Shown: positions 22,993 through 30,210 of the stretch, one piece after another
How positions within the stretch are numbered: the stretch's first letter is position 1
Layout of the letters: each line of letters starts with the position of its first letter
Virus record (IMG/VR): IMGVR_UViG_3300020197_000063
Coordinates: 1 to 38,566 of that record
Source: a virus
Direction: 5' to 3' (one strand)
Length of the DNA stretch: 38,566 bases
The notes under the pieces: model-generated
Told to the model about the DNA's origin: nothing
Seen by the model: the letters and a program-made list of their open reading frames with translations, nothing else
Database searches by the model: none
Program-made: the position numbers and the translations under genes

Positions 22993-23835
22993 CTAAAACG
23001 GAACCGAGTTCCCGTCGCTGCTCTTGTCGTCGAGGTCGTCCGCGTCCACCTTCACCCCCATCAGGCGCTTCTTCATCTGGTCAGGGGAGAGCGGGCGCAG
23101 GAGGCGCTCGTAGTTGAAGGGCACGATCTCGGGGAGGATCTTCCCGTTCTCGTCGAGGTGGACTTGGAACAGGCCCTTCACCCGGTCCAGCAGCGTGAGC
23201 GGCGAGCCGTCGTCCTTCGTGCCGACCTCCTTCGTCGGGTTCGCGTTCGCCTCAGCGAAGATGTCGGAGATCTTGCGGCCCCTGTAGCTGGCGACCGAGA
23301 ACAGCTTCGCTATGTCCACCTGCTTGACGTACTCGAACTCGTCGCCGACGCGAGGCACCTTCTCGCCGGGACTCCGCTTGGCCTTCCAGAGGATGGAGGC
23401 GAGCGAACCGCGCTCGACGCGGTTCATCCTCAGTTTGAGGATGGTCCCGGTCTTTGCCGGAAAGAACCGCATCTCGTACTGGTGGACCTTCCCGTCCTTG
23501 CCCGTCCACGAGGAGCAATCGACCACCGTGAAGTAGCCGACGTAGTAGCGGGCGCTCTCTCCGTTGGGACGGATCAGCTTCTCGCAGCACGGGGTTTCGT
23601 CTTCGACCCCGCGCAGGCAGGTGAGGATGGTCTTGAAGCTGTTGTTGATCTTCGGGTTGTGCTCCCACATGCAGGTCGGTTCGTCGTCCACGAAGACGAA
23701 CTCCTTCGGTCCGACGATCTTCCCGCCCTCCTCGCGGGACTTCGACACCCAGAAGCGGTCGGGGCCGAAGCCCTCCTCCTGCTCCCGCTTCACCCTATCG
23801 GCCCCTGAGAACCCGGTCTCAAACCACTGGCCCAT
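22993..23835 (-). CDS. Putative gp32-like single-stranded DNA-binding protein
   Basis: 280 aa. ATG 23835 with AAGGAG at 6 nt. It opens GQWFETGFSGADRVKREQEE, followed by a beta-rich core: GKIVGPKEFVFVDDEPTCMW, the CLRGVEDETPCCEKL segment, ARYYVGYFTVVDC and a MRFFPAKTGTILKLR stretch. The Cys residues (CMWEHN, CLRG, CCEKL) could bind zinc as in gp32. The C-terminus is acidic and ends DDLDDKSSDGNSVPF, resembling the DDDIPF-type tip by which SSBs recruit partners. It has its own promoter (23910-23938) and a downstream hairpin, as expected for an abundant protein, and lies beside primase, helicase and loader. Family assignment is inference from architecture. Confidence 0.72.
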   Translation of the reverse strand: MGQWFETGFSGADRVKREQEEGFGPDRFWVSKSREEGGKIVGPKEFVFVDDEPTCMWEHNPKINNSFKTILTCLRGVEDETPCCEKLIRPNGESARYYVGYFTVVDCSSWTGKDGKVHQYEMRFFPAKTGTILKLRMNRVERGSLASILWKAKRSPGEKVPRVGDEFEYVKQVDIAKLFSVASYRGRKISDIFAEANANPTKEVGTKDDGSPLTLLDRVKGLFQVHLDENGKILPEIVPFNYERLLRPLSPDQMKKRLMGVKVDADDLDDKSSDGNSVPF

Positions 23836-23909
23836 GTGCAACTCCTTCTGGCGATCTCGCCGGTTGACGGTCACGGGTTCATCAAGGCATCAGCCCGAAC
23901 CCATAGAAC

Positions 23910-23938
23910 ATGGTAGCAAACAACAAAGCAGTTGTCAA
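23910..23938 (-). promoter_or_regulatory. Promoter (TTGACA-17-TACCAT) for the ssDNA-binding gene
   Basis: -35 TTGACA at 23933-23938, 17-nt spacer ending in TTGC, -10 TACCAT at 23910-23915. The TGA in the -35 box (23935-23937) is the primase stop codon. The leader to ATG 23835 is about 68 nt. The surroundings are distinctly AT-richer than coding DNA. Confidence 0.78.
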
Positions 23939-24960
23939 GCAGGAAGGCGGGGAGGACCGAGAAGGTCGTAGCACTCGTCCAGGGTCAGATCGTCAGGATC
24001 TTTTCCCTCCGGGATCTCAGGGACGCGCGTGGTGATGCGCGTACCCAACGTAGTGACGACCCGCACCGCGATCTCCTTCCCCGGCTCGTCCCCGTCCCGC
24101 ACCACCACCACACTCTCGCAGTTGGACACCACCTTCTCCGCTTGCACCTTCCCCAGGCTCGACCCCATGAAGGCCAGCGGCGAACGATACCCCCGCTGCC
24201 ACAGCATCATCGCGTCAAAGAAACCCTCCACCAGGTAGCCGAGGCTCCCCTTGACCATGAGGTGCTCCCCGTAGAGGTAGAAGTCCTTGCGAAAGCCGGT
24301 CGCGTGGACGAACTTCGGGGTCTCCCAGGCGTCGATAGACCGCCCCGAGATGCCGACCAACCGGCCCTTCAGGTCGCGGATCGGAAGGGCGATACGACGC
24401 TTCGCCTCCAACCATCCCACCTCCCAGGTCGCCAGGGTCTTGTCCGTCAAGCCCCGCGCGTGCAACCAGGCGCGAGCCTCGGGGGAAAGCTCCCGGAGGG
24501 GGTCCAGTAGGTTCTCGGGAAGCGCCGGAAGATCGGGCACCTCCCCACCCGGATCCTCAGCCAGCCAGGTCGGCACCACGATCCCCGCCACCTCCTGCGC
24601 CGGAGGCTTCACCACCGCCAACTTCTCCGCCCGTGCCTTCAACACCGCCAGCGAGGGAACATCGTAACGAACGGCGCTGTCGTAGAGCACATCGTACAGC
24701 GCCGTGTCCCCTTCCCCAGAGAGCTTCGCCCATCGCCGGACCAGCATGAGCAGCGTGCCCTTGAAACCACACGCATGACACCGGCACATCGACGGCTGAT
24801 CCGCCGCCACCATCACCGAAAAGGAGGGCTTGCGATCCGCCCGCGACTTGTGCGTCCACGGAGCCAGCGGACAGTGCGCCCGAACCCAGTGCGGGCCGTT
24901 CCTCCCGATCTTCGTACAGCCGATCCGATCTAGAAACTTCACGAGATGGTCATGGTCCAC
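23935..24960 (-). CDS. dnaG: DnaG-type primase
   Basis: Makes RNA primers at the fork. 341 aa, shorter than bacterial DnaG because it lacks a long helicase-binding tail. The zinc-binding domain uses C30, H37, C61 and C64 (AHCPLAPWTHKS ... CRCHACGFKG). The RNA polymerase core starts near 165 (RAWLHARGLTDKTL), with RRIALPIRD and GRLVGISGRSID; the TOPRIM fold has YLVEGFFDAMM with E245 and VVVVRDGDEPGKE with D289 and D291. The start is GTG 24960, 3 nt after the previous stop, with AGTAGGA just upstream. Its TGA stop is embedded in the following gene's -35 box. Order loader-helicase-(small ORF)-primase is typical of phage replisome operons. Confidence 0.93.
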   Translation of the reverse strand: MDHDHLVKFLDRIGCTKIGRNGPHWVRAHCPLAPWTHKSRADRKPSFSVMVAADQPSMCRCHACGFKGTLLMLVRRWAKLSGEGDTALYDVLYDSAVRYDVPSLAVLKARAEKLAVVKPPAQEVAGIVVPTWLAEDPGGEVPDLPALPENLLDPLRELSPEARAWLHARGLTDKTLATWEVGWLEAKRRIALPIRDLKGRLVGISGRSIDAWETPKFVHATGFRKDFYLYGEHLMVKGSLGYLVEGFFDAMMLWQRGYRSPLAFMGSSLGKVQAEKVVSNCESVVVVRDGDEPGKEIAVRVVTTLGTRITTRVPEIPEGKDPDDLTLDECYDLLGPPRLPA

Positions 24961-24963
24961 GTC

Positions 24964-25332
24964 CTACTTCTTCCCCGCCGGAGACTTGTCCGGCGTCGGT
25001 TGGTCCGACTTCGGTTGGTCCGACTTCGGCGCGGGCTTTCCCTTCTCTCGCTCCCCTATGAAAGAGGCGTAGAGCGTGTCGAAGGCGCGGGCCTTCTGCG
25101 GACCCTCTCGACGATGTTCTCGCTCCCGTTGCAACCCCTTGGGCGTGAGCTTGATCTTTTCTCCCGCCCCATCTTCGGAACCCACCTGGAGGTAGCCGTG
25201 CCGAACCAGTTGGGCGCGGCAGATCTGAAACGCCTGCTGGAACCGTTCCTTGCTGCGCACGCGGAGCGACCGCCCCACATAGACCGCGTAGGTTCAGTGC
25301 TTGACCAGGAGAGGAATCGAGGCAGCAGACAT
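24964..25332 (-). pseudogene. Small winged-helix-like ORF interrupted by an in-frame TGA at codon 13
   Basis: ATG 25332 overlaps the DnaB stop (TGATG), the coupling rule of this operon, and reads MSAASIPLLVKH, then TGA (25294-25296), then in the same frame TYAVYVGRSLRVRSKERFQQAF and on for 110 codons. Without the stop it is a 122-residue protein with a helix-turn-helix/winged helix look (SKERFQQAFQICRAQLVRHG, wing YLQVGSEDGAGEKIKLTPKG) and a KSDQP repeat near its Lys-rich C-terminus. A GTG at 25278 could restart translation to give 104 aa. TGA ends many other genes here, so it is not recoded generally. Nonsense mutation, sequencing error, readthrough and internal restart all remain possible. 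Confidence 0.6.
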
Positions 25333-26636
25333 CAGAAGGGGGGCTCCTCGTTCGTCTGGGGGGCCGTTTTCGGATCCGGGGCGAACACCTCTTCGACATC
25401 CCCGCTACCCTTCGGGATCTCCGTGAAGTCCATCGCCAGGAAGTCCCAGCGGATGTCGAAATCCTCCGCCTCCCCTTCTCGCGTCTTCAGCGGTTTGATG
25501 CGTAGCCTCTTCTCTGCGATCATCTCCTCGGTTCGGATCATCCCGAAGATCATGTCGGCGTTCCAACCCGCCACGTCGGTCAGCGCGATGGACTCGGCCT
25601 TGACGGAAGCGGCATCGTTCGACTTCACCTCCCGGTTGAACTGCATGGTGACGACGATCGGTTTCTTCAGCCGCGCCGCGAGGCGCTTCAGTTCGTCGAA
25701 GGCGTTGGCCGCCTTCTCGGATCGCGTCTTCCCTTCGACCCGCAGGAGATAGGCCCCGTCCAAAAGAACCAGGTCGGGACTGGCCTCGTCGATCGCCGCC
25801 TCGAAGGCGTCAAGGCGGAAGTCGAAGTCACCCCCGATGAAGGCGAACTGGTCCCCTTGGACGAGATTCTGGATGCCCTTCTCCAGCTTGGCGCGCGCGA
25901 ACGGAGAGAGCTTGCCGCGCACCCAGTCCGTGTAGGGAACCGCGTGCTCGATGCACAGGACTCGGCCCGCCATCGTGCGAGGAAGCATCTCGGTCGTCGC
26001 CAGGAGAACCCGGTGCCCGGCCTTCCACGCTTGACGGATGATGAGCGCCGCCGCCCAGGACTTGCCGGTGCCCATGCGAGCGACGAACAGAGCCAAGTCC
26101 TGCGGCCAGAGGCCGAGCGTGCTGTCGTTGGCCCGCGCCCACGGGAACAGGATGCCGGTCTTCCCCGACTCCTTCTCCAGGTAGTGCTCCCACGCCAACC
26201 TCGCCACGTCGGGGAAGTACGAGATAGTCGATCCTGCGGTGTGGTTCTTTCGGATCTCCCTAGTCAGCGCAGCAAGCGATTCGAGCGCCGCGTTCGGGTT
26301 GTTCTGGGCCTGCTCCAAGATCTTCGGCACCCCGGTCTGAAGGGCGAGCCGAAGCCGCGCCTCCAACACCTTGCCGAGGAAGTGGTTGGGGTCGCCATCG
26401 ACGACGGTTTCGGCGGCGTCGGGACCATCGAGGTTGACCCCGGTCTCGAAATGGATGAGCGGGAAGGAGGGGAGTTTGTGGTGCGCCTTGTAGTAGCCGA
26501 GAACGAAATCGTAGGCTTTCCGGCCAGGTCCGTCGGCGGCCAGATCGGAAGGCTGCACACGCTCCATCGCCCGACGCAAGGATGGGGGTCCGCCCATGAC
26601 CAGGGAGCGGACGAAGGATGCGTCGAGATCAGGCAT
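25332..26636 (-). CDS. dnaB: DnaB-like replicative helicase
   Basis: Ring helicase that opens the fork and associates with the primase. 434 aa. The N-terminal domain (1-130) is helical (RRAMERVQPSDLAADGPGRKAYDFVLG). The RecA-like domain has GLWPQDLALFVARMGTGKS, Walker A at 186-193, then ATTEM (strand with catalytic Glu, as in DnaB), a Walker B DLVLLDGAYLL, and IVVTMQFNREV with the Gln/Asn sensor. The C-terminus is acidic and proline-rich and ends TNEEPPF. It starts at ATG 26636, overlapping the loader stop by 8 nt. The adjacent loader and primase support the call over RadA- or KaiC-like ATPases. Confidence 0.92.
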   Translation of the reverse strand: MPDLDASFVRSLVMGGPPSLRRAMERVQPSDLAADGPGRKAYDFVLGYYKAHHKLPSFPLIHFETGVNLDGPDAAETVVDGDPNHFLGKVLEARLRLALQTGVPKILEQAQNNPNAALESLAALTREIRKNHTAGSTISYFPDVARLAWEHYLEKESGKTGILFPWARANDSTLGLWPQDLALFVARMGTGKSWAAALIIRQAWKAGHRVLLATTEMLPRTMAGRVLCIEHAVPYTDWVRGKLSPFARAKLEKGIQNLVQGDQFAFIGGDFDFRLDAFEAAIDEASPDLVLLDGAYLLRVEGKTRSEKAANAFDELKRLAARLKKPIVVTMQFNREVKSNDAASVKAESIALTDVAGWNADMIFGMIRTEEMIAEKRLRIKPLKTREGEAEDFDIRWDFLAMDFTEIPKGSGDVEEVFAPDPKTAPQTNEEPPF

Positions 26637-27300
26637 CGAAGGGTCCCTGGTCGAGGTCGCGCTCCCAATCCCCTGCTTCCTTCGTCTGACGATCCAACAA
26701 GATCTTGTTCCAGTCCGGCCCCGTCATGTGCGTCGGGACGACGTAACGCGACAAGGAGCCGAGGCGCGGGTAGAGATCACGGAGGGTGGACAGCGGGAGC
26801 GACGACGTGATCACCGTGACGCACCGCTCCCGACCTCGGGAGCCGATCAGGTTGAACAGGTCGTCCTGCCCGAAGTAGGGTTGGGTGGCGTGGGAGGCGG
26901 CGAGGTCGTCGAGGACGAGGAGGTCCACGTTCTGCGCGCGTTCGGCGAAGGAGAAGGAGTCGTCGAACATCTGGTTGGTACGAATCGCGTCCCGCATCCG
27001 GGAGGCTGAGGTGAAGAGAGCGGTACCGCCCCAGGAGATCGCGGCCTTGGCGAGGAGAGTAGCGGCGACCGACTTTCCCACGCTGGGAAGGCCGTAGATC
27101 AACAGGCCGTGCCCGAGATGCGCGTAGCGCCGGAAGTCCTTCGCGTAGGCCCGAAGGAGAGCCCGGACCGGAAGCGACACCTCGTCGAAGCAGAGCTTCG
27201 ATCCCCCCGTACACTCCCAGAGCAGGGAGGGGACACGAGCGCGGTGCTTGTCCCGCTCCTCCAGGAGCCGGGGCTGGTCCCGGAAGGCGTAGTCCCTCAC
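26629..27300 (-). CDS. dnaC: DnaC/DnaI/IstB-type AAA+ helicase loader
   Basis: Loads the DnaB-like helicase onto origin DNA. 223 aa from GTG 27300, which overlaps the initiator stop as GTGA and has AAGGGGG upstream. AAA+ motifs: Walker A YGLPSVGKS (70-77), Walker B VDLLVLDDLAA (D131, D132), a sensor-like VTVITSSLPLSTL and an arginine region SRGRERC. The N-terminal 60 residues (LLEERDKHRARVPSLLWECTGG) would bind the helicase. Loader, helicase and primase are translationally coupled behind the initiator, so origin binding, loading and unwinding are made together. Confidence 0.9.
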   Translation of the reverse strand: MRDYAFRDQPRLLEERDKHRARVPSLLWECTGGSKLCFDEVSLPVRALLRAYAKDFRRYAHLGHGLLIYGLPSVGKSVAATLLAKAAISWGGTALFTSASRMRDAIRTNQMFDDSFSFAERAQNVDLLVLDDLAASHATQPYFGQDDLFNLIGSRGRERCVTVITSSLPLSTLRDLYPRLGSLSRYVVPTHMTGPDWNKILLDRQTKEAGDWERDLDQGPFDA

Positions 27301-29039
27301 TTGGCCCCCTTCTGGTTCTGAAGCCACGGCACCTTAGCCTTCGCCGCGTCCAGCTTGGCGTGGAGGGAGGCCGGAGCGAAGGCGTTGGGGTTATTCGCGT
27401 ACCAGGCGTCCACCTCGGCCTTGACCTTGGCGTAGTCCTCCCACACGAACCTCTCCTGGTCCAAGGCGGAGTGGAGGTAGAGCACCATGCCCAACTCCGG
27501 GGCCGTGCGTAGGCCCTTGAAACGGGTCTGGTTGATGTGCCCCCAGTTCCCGAACACGTAGTCCAGCAGCCTCTCCAGCTTGGACAGGGGATACCGGACC
27601 AGGAGTGAGCGTGCCTGCCCCCACTCCGGCCCGGCCCACGGCACCGGCTCGTAGCCGGGGAGGAGGTCGGAGAGGCGCTTGTGCCAGGAGGCTTCGAGCT
27701 TCAGAATCTCCACGGGAGCCTTCCCAGACGCTTTGCCGGGCTTCCAGGGGGTTTCCCCCTCCGGGGAGCTTTCCGATGCCTTGGAAGCGTTCTTGGACGC
27801 TTTGGCGGCCTGTTTGGCGTTCTTGGCGAGAAGGCTGGTCTTGGACTTCTCGGCTCCGGCAGCGTCCGCCGCCATGACAGCCTTCAGGCGGTCGTGGTCC
27901 GGCATCGTTCCCTCCTGGTAGGCTCCGGGTACGAACACGGACCACGACTCCGGCTCGGAGAACGTAGCTGTGGCGGCAGCTACCAGTACAGCTACAGCTT
28001 GGGCTTGAGCCTGTATCATGGGCCGCGTGTTCTGGCTATAGGTCGTATCAGGTACTACTACTGCGACCACATCCCCACCTCCTGCTCCTTCAAGCGAAGC
28101 GCCCTCCGTGGGATGTTGTGCGTGCGAAGCACGCTCAGATCTGATCTCTTCTGGCTGATCTGACCAAGAGGAGAGAGAACATCCGACCGAAGGGAGGATG
28201 TGATCTCCCTCTTGGTCAGTTCTGTTTAGGTGGGACGGGGATGTCCCAAGCCAGGGGACGCAGGTGTCCCAAGCAAACGAAAGCTGACCCCCCTCCCCAC
28301 CAACCCCCTCCTGCTGTTGGAAAACCTCCCACTCCGGGGTTCTCCCCCAAACCGCGTGCTGCGGGAACAGGTAGCTGTTCCCCTGGAACGTGTTCTCGGA
28401 GCGTGCCACGTACAGCAAGCCCCCCCTTTCGAGCACCGCTAGGTTTCTGGCGACCTCCTTCCGGCTCAGGCCGGTGTCCAGGGCTAGGGACTCCTGCGTG
28501 GGGTAACACAGGCGGCGGGACGCCGTACCACGGCCCCAACGTCCTAGTAGGGCTACTAATACCGACTTGGTACCCCACTGTAGGGCTTGGTGGTCGTACT
28601 CCAACACCCAGCAGGGGACGGCTACGAAGGTCCACTTGGTCTGGTACGGGTCCACCACCACCGGCTTCTTCGGGTCGCGGTTTGGCAGGTTGAGGCGCGG
28701 GGGAACCGAGTTCCCCATCCATTCGTGGGCGAGGAAGCGGTACTGGTTCGCGGCGTTGGTGTGGTGGCGCGGCAAGATCTCGATGAGGCCCGCCTTGACC
28801 AGCCGAGCGATACCCCGCTTGACGCTTCGGGTGGTTTTCCCCAGTAACCGCGCCAGGGTGTGCTGGAACGGGTAGCACTTGCGGTTCCGGCCCCAGTAGG
28901 CCAAGAGGCGCGCGAACAGGAACTTGTCGGCGGCGCTCAGGAAGCGGTTGGGGACACGCAAGACCCAGAGGGGGAGGCGGACGAAGGGTCCTGGGTAGAG
29001 GGCGGGATCGACGAAGGTTGAGATGTTCGACAAGGACAC
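27297..29039 (-). CDS. Replication initiator with two winged-helix domains and DnaD-like C-terminal region
   Basis: 580 aa. Two helix-turn-helix blocks: YPFQHTLARLLGKTTRSVKRG...KAGLIEIL (about 56-90) and YPTQESLALDTGLSRKEVARN...ERGGLLYVA (about 185-217), the tandem winged-helix layout of RepA/Rep and phage O-type initiators. A long low-complexity linker (about 240-430; Gln/Ala and Ser/Lys runs) leads to a helical C-terminal domain (LSDLLPGYEPVPW, RYPLSKLERLLDYVFGNWG) resembling DnaD-type replication proteins. GTG 29039 follows AGGAG. It heads the loader-helicase-primase operon and lies directly below a repeat-rich, gene-free tract; part of its linker DNA is also repeat-rich (27960-28275), reminiscent of lambda O containing its own origin. 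The initiator role is inferred from domains and context. Confidence 0.82.
   Translation of the reverse strand: MSLSNISTFVDPALYPGPFVRLPLWVLRVPNRFLSAADKFLFARLLAYWGRNRKCYPFQHTLARLLGKTTRSVKRGIARLVKAGLIEILPRHHTNAANQYRFLAHEWMGNSVPPRLNLPNRDPKKPVVVDPYQTKWTFVAVPCWVLEYDHQALQWGTKSVLVALLGRWGRGTASRRLCYPTQESLALDTGLSRKEVARNLAVLERGGLLYVARSENTFQGNSYLFPQHAVWGRTPEWEVFQQQEGVGGEGGQLSFAWDTCVPWLGTSPSHLNRTDQEGDHILPSVGCSLSSWSDQPEEIRSERASHAQHPTEGASLEGAGGGDVVAVVVPDTTYSQNTRPMIQAQAQAVAVLVAAATATFSEPESWSVFVPGAYQEGTMPDHDRLKAVMAADAAGAEKSKTSLLAKNAKQAAKASKNASKASESSPEGETPWKPGKASGKAPVEILKLEASWHKRLSDLLPGYEPVPWAGPEWGQARSLLVRYPLSKLERLLDYVFGNWGHINQTRFKGLRTAPELGMVLYLHSALDQERFVWEDYAKVKAEVDAWYANNPNAFAPASLHAKLDAAKAKVPWLQNQKGAK
28160..28219. 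repeat. 60-bp imperfect inverted repeat inside the initiator gene
   Basis: Outer arms CTGACCAAGAGG (28160-28171) and CCTCTTGGTCAG (28208-28219) are perfect 12-mers; inner arms ACATCC (28179-28184) and GGATGT (28196-28201) pair around an 11-nt loop, with near-matching purine tracts between. It lies in the variable linker of the initiator, with CTGATCT direct repeats just right-adjacent to its low-coordinate side (28141-28147 and 28155-28161) and TGTCCCAAGC repeats at about 28243 and 28266. It could be an initiator binding site or an mRNA structure. Confidence 0.7.
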
Positions 29040-29075
29040 TGGAGGCTCCTAGCGCGGGAGGGGATGGGGGTTGTC

Positions 29076-29135
29076 GAGGAGGATCGGGTAGATCGGGGGA
29101 GCGGGGAGGAGGATCGGGGGAAGGATCGATGAGAT
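29076..29135. repeat. Iteron-like GATCG-rich direct repeats
   Basis: A 13-nt unit GAGGAGGATCGGG occurs at 29076-29088 and again at 29106-29118, 30 nt apart. Further (A/G)GATCG cores at about 29090, 29123 and 29132 give five copies in 60 nt. They lie immediately upstream of the initiator's Shine-Dalgarno. Phased short repeats beside an initiator gene are typical of replication origins or autoregulatory sites; this role is inferred. Confidence 0.5.
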
Positions 29136-29159
29136 CGCCGACGAAAGCACAAAGGACAC

Positions 29160-29271
29160 CTCCGAGCGGCGCTTTGAGGACGTGTCGGGAGCGCGTGCCG
29201 GATTGGCCTGGCCCTGGCTGGTTTCAGCCAACCCAGCTTTTCCCGACACGTCCTCGAAACGTCGCTCGGAG
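29160..29271. repeat. Large dyad: 31-bp inverted repeats, 50-nt spacer, in the gene-free tract before the initiator (putative origin)
   Basis: Left arm 29160-29190 and right arm 29241-29271 match as inverted copies at 28 of 31 positions; the inner 15 nt (GAGGACGTGTCGGGA) are identical. The spacer itself holds a small hairpin (GGCTG-GTTT-CAGCC). No credible gene occupies 29040-29409. The dyad lies about 120 nt upstream of the initiator start, with iteron-like repeats between, and downstream of a promoter at 29363-29391, so it would also be transcribed. A replication origin or a regulatory stem-loop are the main options; a mobile-element end is unlikely because the intervening DNA is too short to code for anything. 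Confidence 0.75.
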
Positions 29272-29362
29272 CGCCAGGGCTACCCCGTCCTGGACGCGCT
29301 CCAGGTTTCAGGTCGTTTTCGGTCCGAACCTTCTTCGGTCCGCCCTTCAGCTACGCTGCCGA

Positions 29363-29391
29363 CAACTACCCGACCGCTCACTCCCTGTCAA
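29363..29391 (-). promoter_or_regulatory. Promoter (TTGACA-17-TAGTTG) upstream of the dyad and initiator
   Basis: -35 TTGACA at 29386-29391, 17-nt spacer, -10-like TAGTTG at 29363-29368. It would give a leader of about 315 nt through the dyad and repeats before the initiator GTG at 29039. Such a transcript could prime or activate an origin as well as express the replication operon. Confidence 0.55.
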
Positions 29392-29409
29392 GCAGAAATC
29401 GGTAAGTAT

Positions 29410-29520
29410 CTAATCCATCAGGATTATTTGCGCGATGTTATCGAACCCACCCTGAGAACCAGTTGCGTACTTTTCCGGTTCCTGTGTAGTTTTATGGCCT
29501 TGCGCGGACCGTACCACCAC
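29410..29520 (-). CDS. Possible 36-aa small protein between tandem promoters
   Basis: A GTG start at 29520 lies about 22 nt below the predicted transcript start of the promoter at 29549-29577. The reading (VVRSAQGHKTTQEPEKYATG, then FDNIAQIILMD) looks protein-like and ends in TAG 18 nt before the next -35 box, as gene ends do at other promoters here. No Shine-Dalgarno is clear, the DNA is AT-richer than typical genes, and no function can be suggested. An in-frame ATG at 29613 would lie above the promoter. Confidence 0.3.
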   Translation of the reverse strand: MVVRSAQGHKTTQEPEKYATGSQGGFDNIAQIILMD

Positions 29521-29548
29521 TAGCTCACGGACCGCCCAGGCCCCGCCG

Positions 29549-29577
29549 ATCCAAGCAGGGCCTTTGGAGCCTGTCAA
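29549..29577 (-). promoter_or_regulatory. Promoter (TTGACA-17-TTGGAT)
   Basis: -35 TTGACA at 29572-29577, 17-nt spacer ending CTGC, -10-like TTGGAT at 29549-29554. Its TGA (29574-29576) is the stop codon of the 74-aa ORF upstream. It is the first of two tandem promoters before the initiator operon. Confidence 0.55.
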
Positions 29578-29798
29578 GTTTTTAGAGGTCCGTCGGAAAA
29601 AGGGAGCAACCATGAGCCACGCTGCATGAACGAGAGGGGCCGCCCGACCGTGGGAGCGGGGTCGGGCATCGGCCGGGATTTCCGCCCCCACCCGCACCAA
29701 CCGCAGACGAGGAACAGGATGGACAGGAAGGGCACCAGCAGGAAACAGAAGCTCGGGAAGGAAAGCACTCCTACCCGGGCAGGGAACCCTCCCGCCAC
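29574..29798 (-). CDS. Small membrane protein, 74 aa
   Basis: GTG 29798 with GGGAG close upstream. After a short N-terminus it has a strongly hydrophobic stretch VLSFPSFCFLLVPFLSILFL followed by VCGWCGWGRKSR, a single TM segment with positive charges after it, then a proline-rich hydrophilic tail. Its stop is the TGA inside the -35 box of the following promoter, a rule seen for five other genes in this window, which supports it being genuine. Size and topology would suit a holin-like or other small phage membrane protein, but no lysis genes are nearby. Confidence 0.55.
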   Translation of the reverse strand: MAGGFPARVGVLSFPSFCFLLVPFLSILFLVCGWCGWGRKSRPMPDPAPTVGRPLSFMQRGSWLLPFSDGPLKT

Positions 29799-29907
29799 AT
29801 CTCCCTCTCTCCATGGTGAAGCGTTGCGCCACGGGGCTGGGAAGGGGTTGTTGGGAGTTAACGGCGATCTGCGAGGGCTGCTTGACGTGCGGCCATGTGG
29901 TCGGGGG

Positions 29908-30201
29908 CTACTTCTTCTCGATCCTCTTCGAGGGGGCTGCGCGCCTTTCTGGCTTGGGGGGCTGCGCGCTTTTCGGGAGCTTGCCCTTCGGTACCCACCC
30001 CTTCCCGCCGCACGCCTCGCATACCACGAAGCTCGCCAGCGCCCATCGGTTGTCGAGGAGGATCAGTTGACCCCCTCGCTTGAGTCGCTGGAGCGTTCGA
30101 TCTAGCACCACGTCGTTCTTCCCCTCTACTCCGAGCCGTTTCCTGATCTCCTGGTTCTTCAGCGGTCCACCCACCAGCACGCGCTTCAGTTCGCTTTCCA
30201 T
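29908..30201 (-). CDS. Unknown 97-aa protein: winged-helix-like with half zinc finger
   Basis: ATG 30201, 9 nt after the upstream stop. Residues 1-58 read as a small winged helix: ELKRVLVGGPLKNQEIRKRLG, VLDRTLQRLKRGGQLILLDNRW. Then VCEACGGKGWVPKGK, a CxxCxGxG half-zinc-finger of the DnaJ type, and a basic Pro/Lys tail. Probably a nucleic acid-binding accessory protein. About 110 nt of DNA without a convincing gene follow before the small membrane ORF. Confidence 0.72.
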   Translation of the reverse strand: MESELKRVLVGGPLKNQEIRKRLGVEGKNDVVLDRTLQRLKRGGQLILLDNRWALASFVVCEACGGKGWVPKGKLPKSAQPPKPERRAAPSKRIEKK

Positions 30202-30210
30202 CGGCTACTC

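Noticed and set aside
25294-25296. General recoding of TGA as a sense codon
   Set aside because: TGA ends many well-supported genes here, often overlapping the next start, so reassignment cannot be general.
27671-27700. Similarity of SWHKRL segments in the initiator and the 127-aa protein as a common domain
   Set aside because: The match is about 8 residues and 14 nt; too short to claim homology without a search.
29049-29249. 66-codon minus-strand ORF (GTG 29249) over the dyad, ending at the initiator's ribosome binding site
   Set aside because: No usable Shine-Dalgarno, and its sequence is dictated by the inverted repeat and GATCG repeats; treated as non-coding.
29160-29271. Dyad as terminal repeats of an insertion element
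   Set aside because: Only 50 nt lie between the arms, with no transposase nearby and no target duplication.
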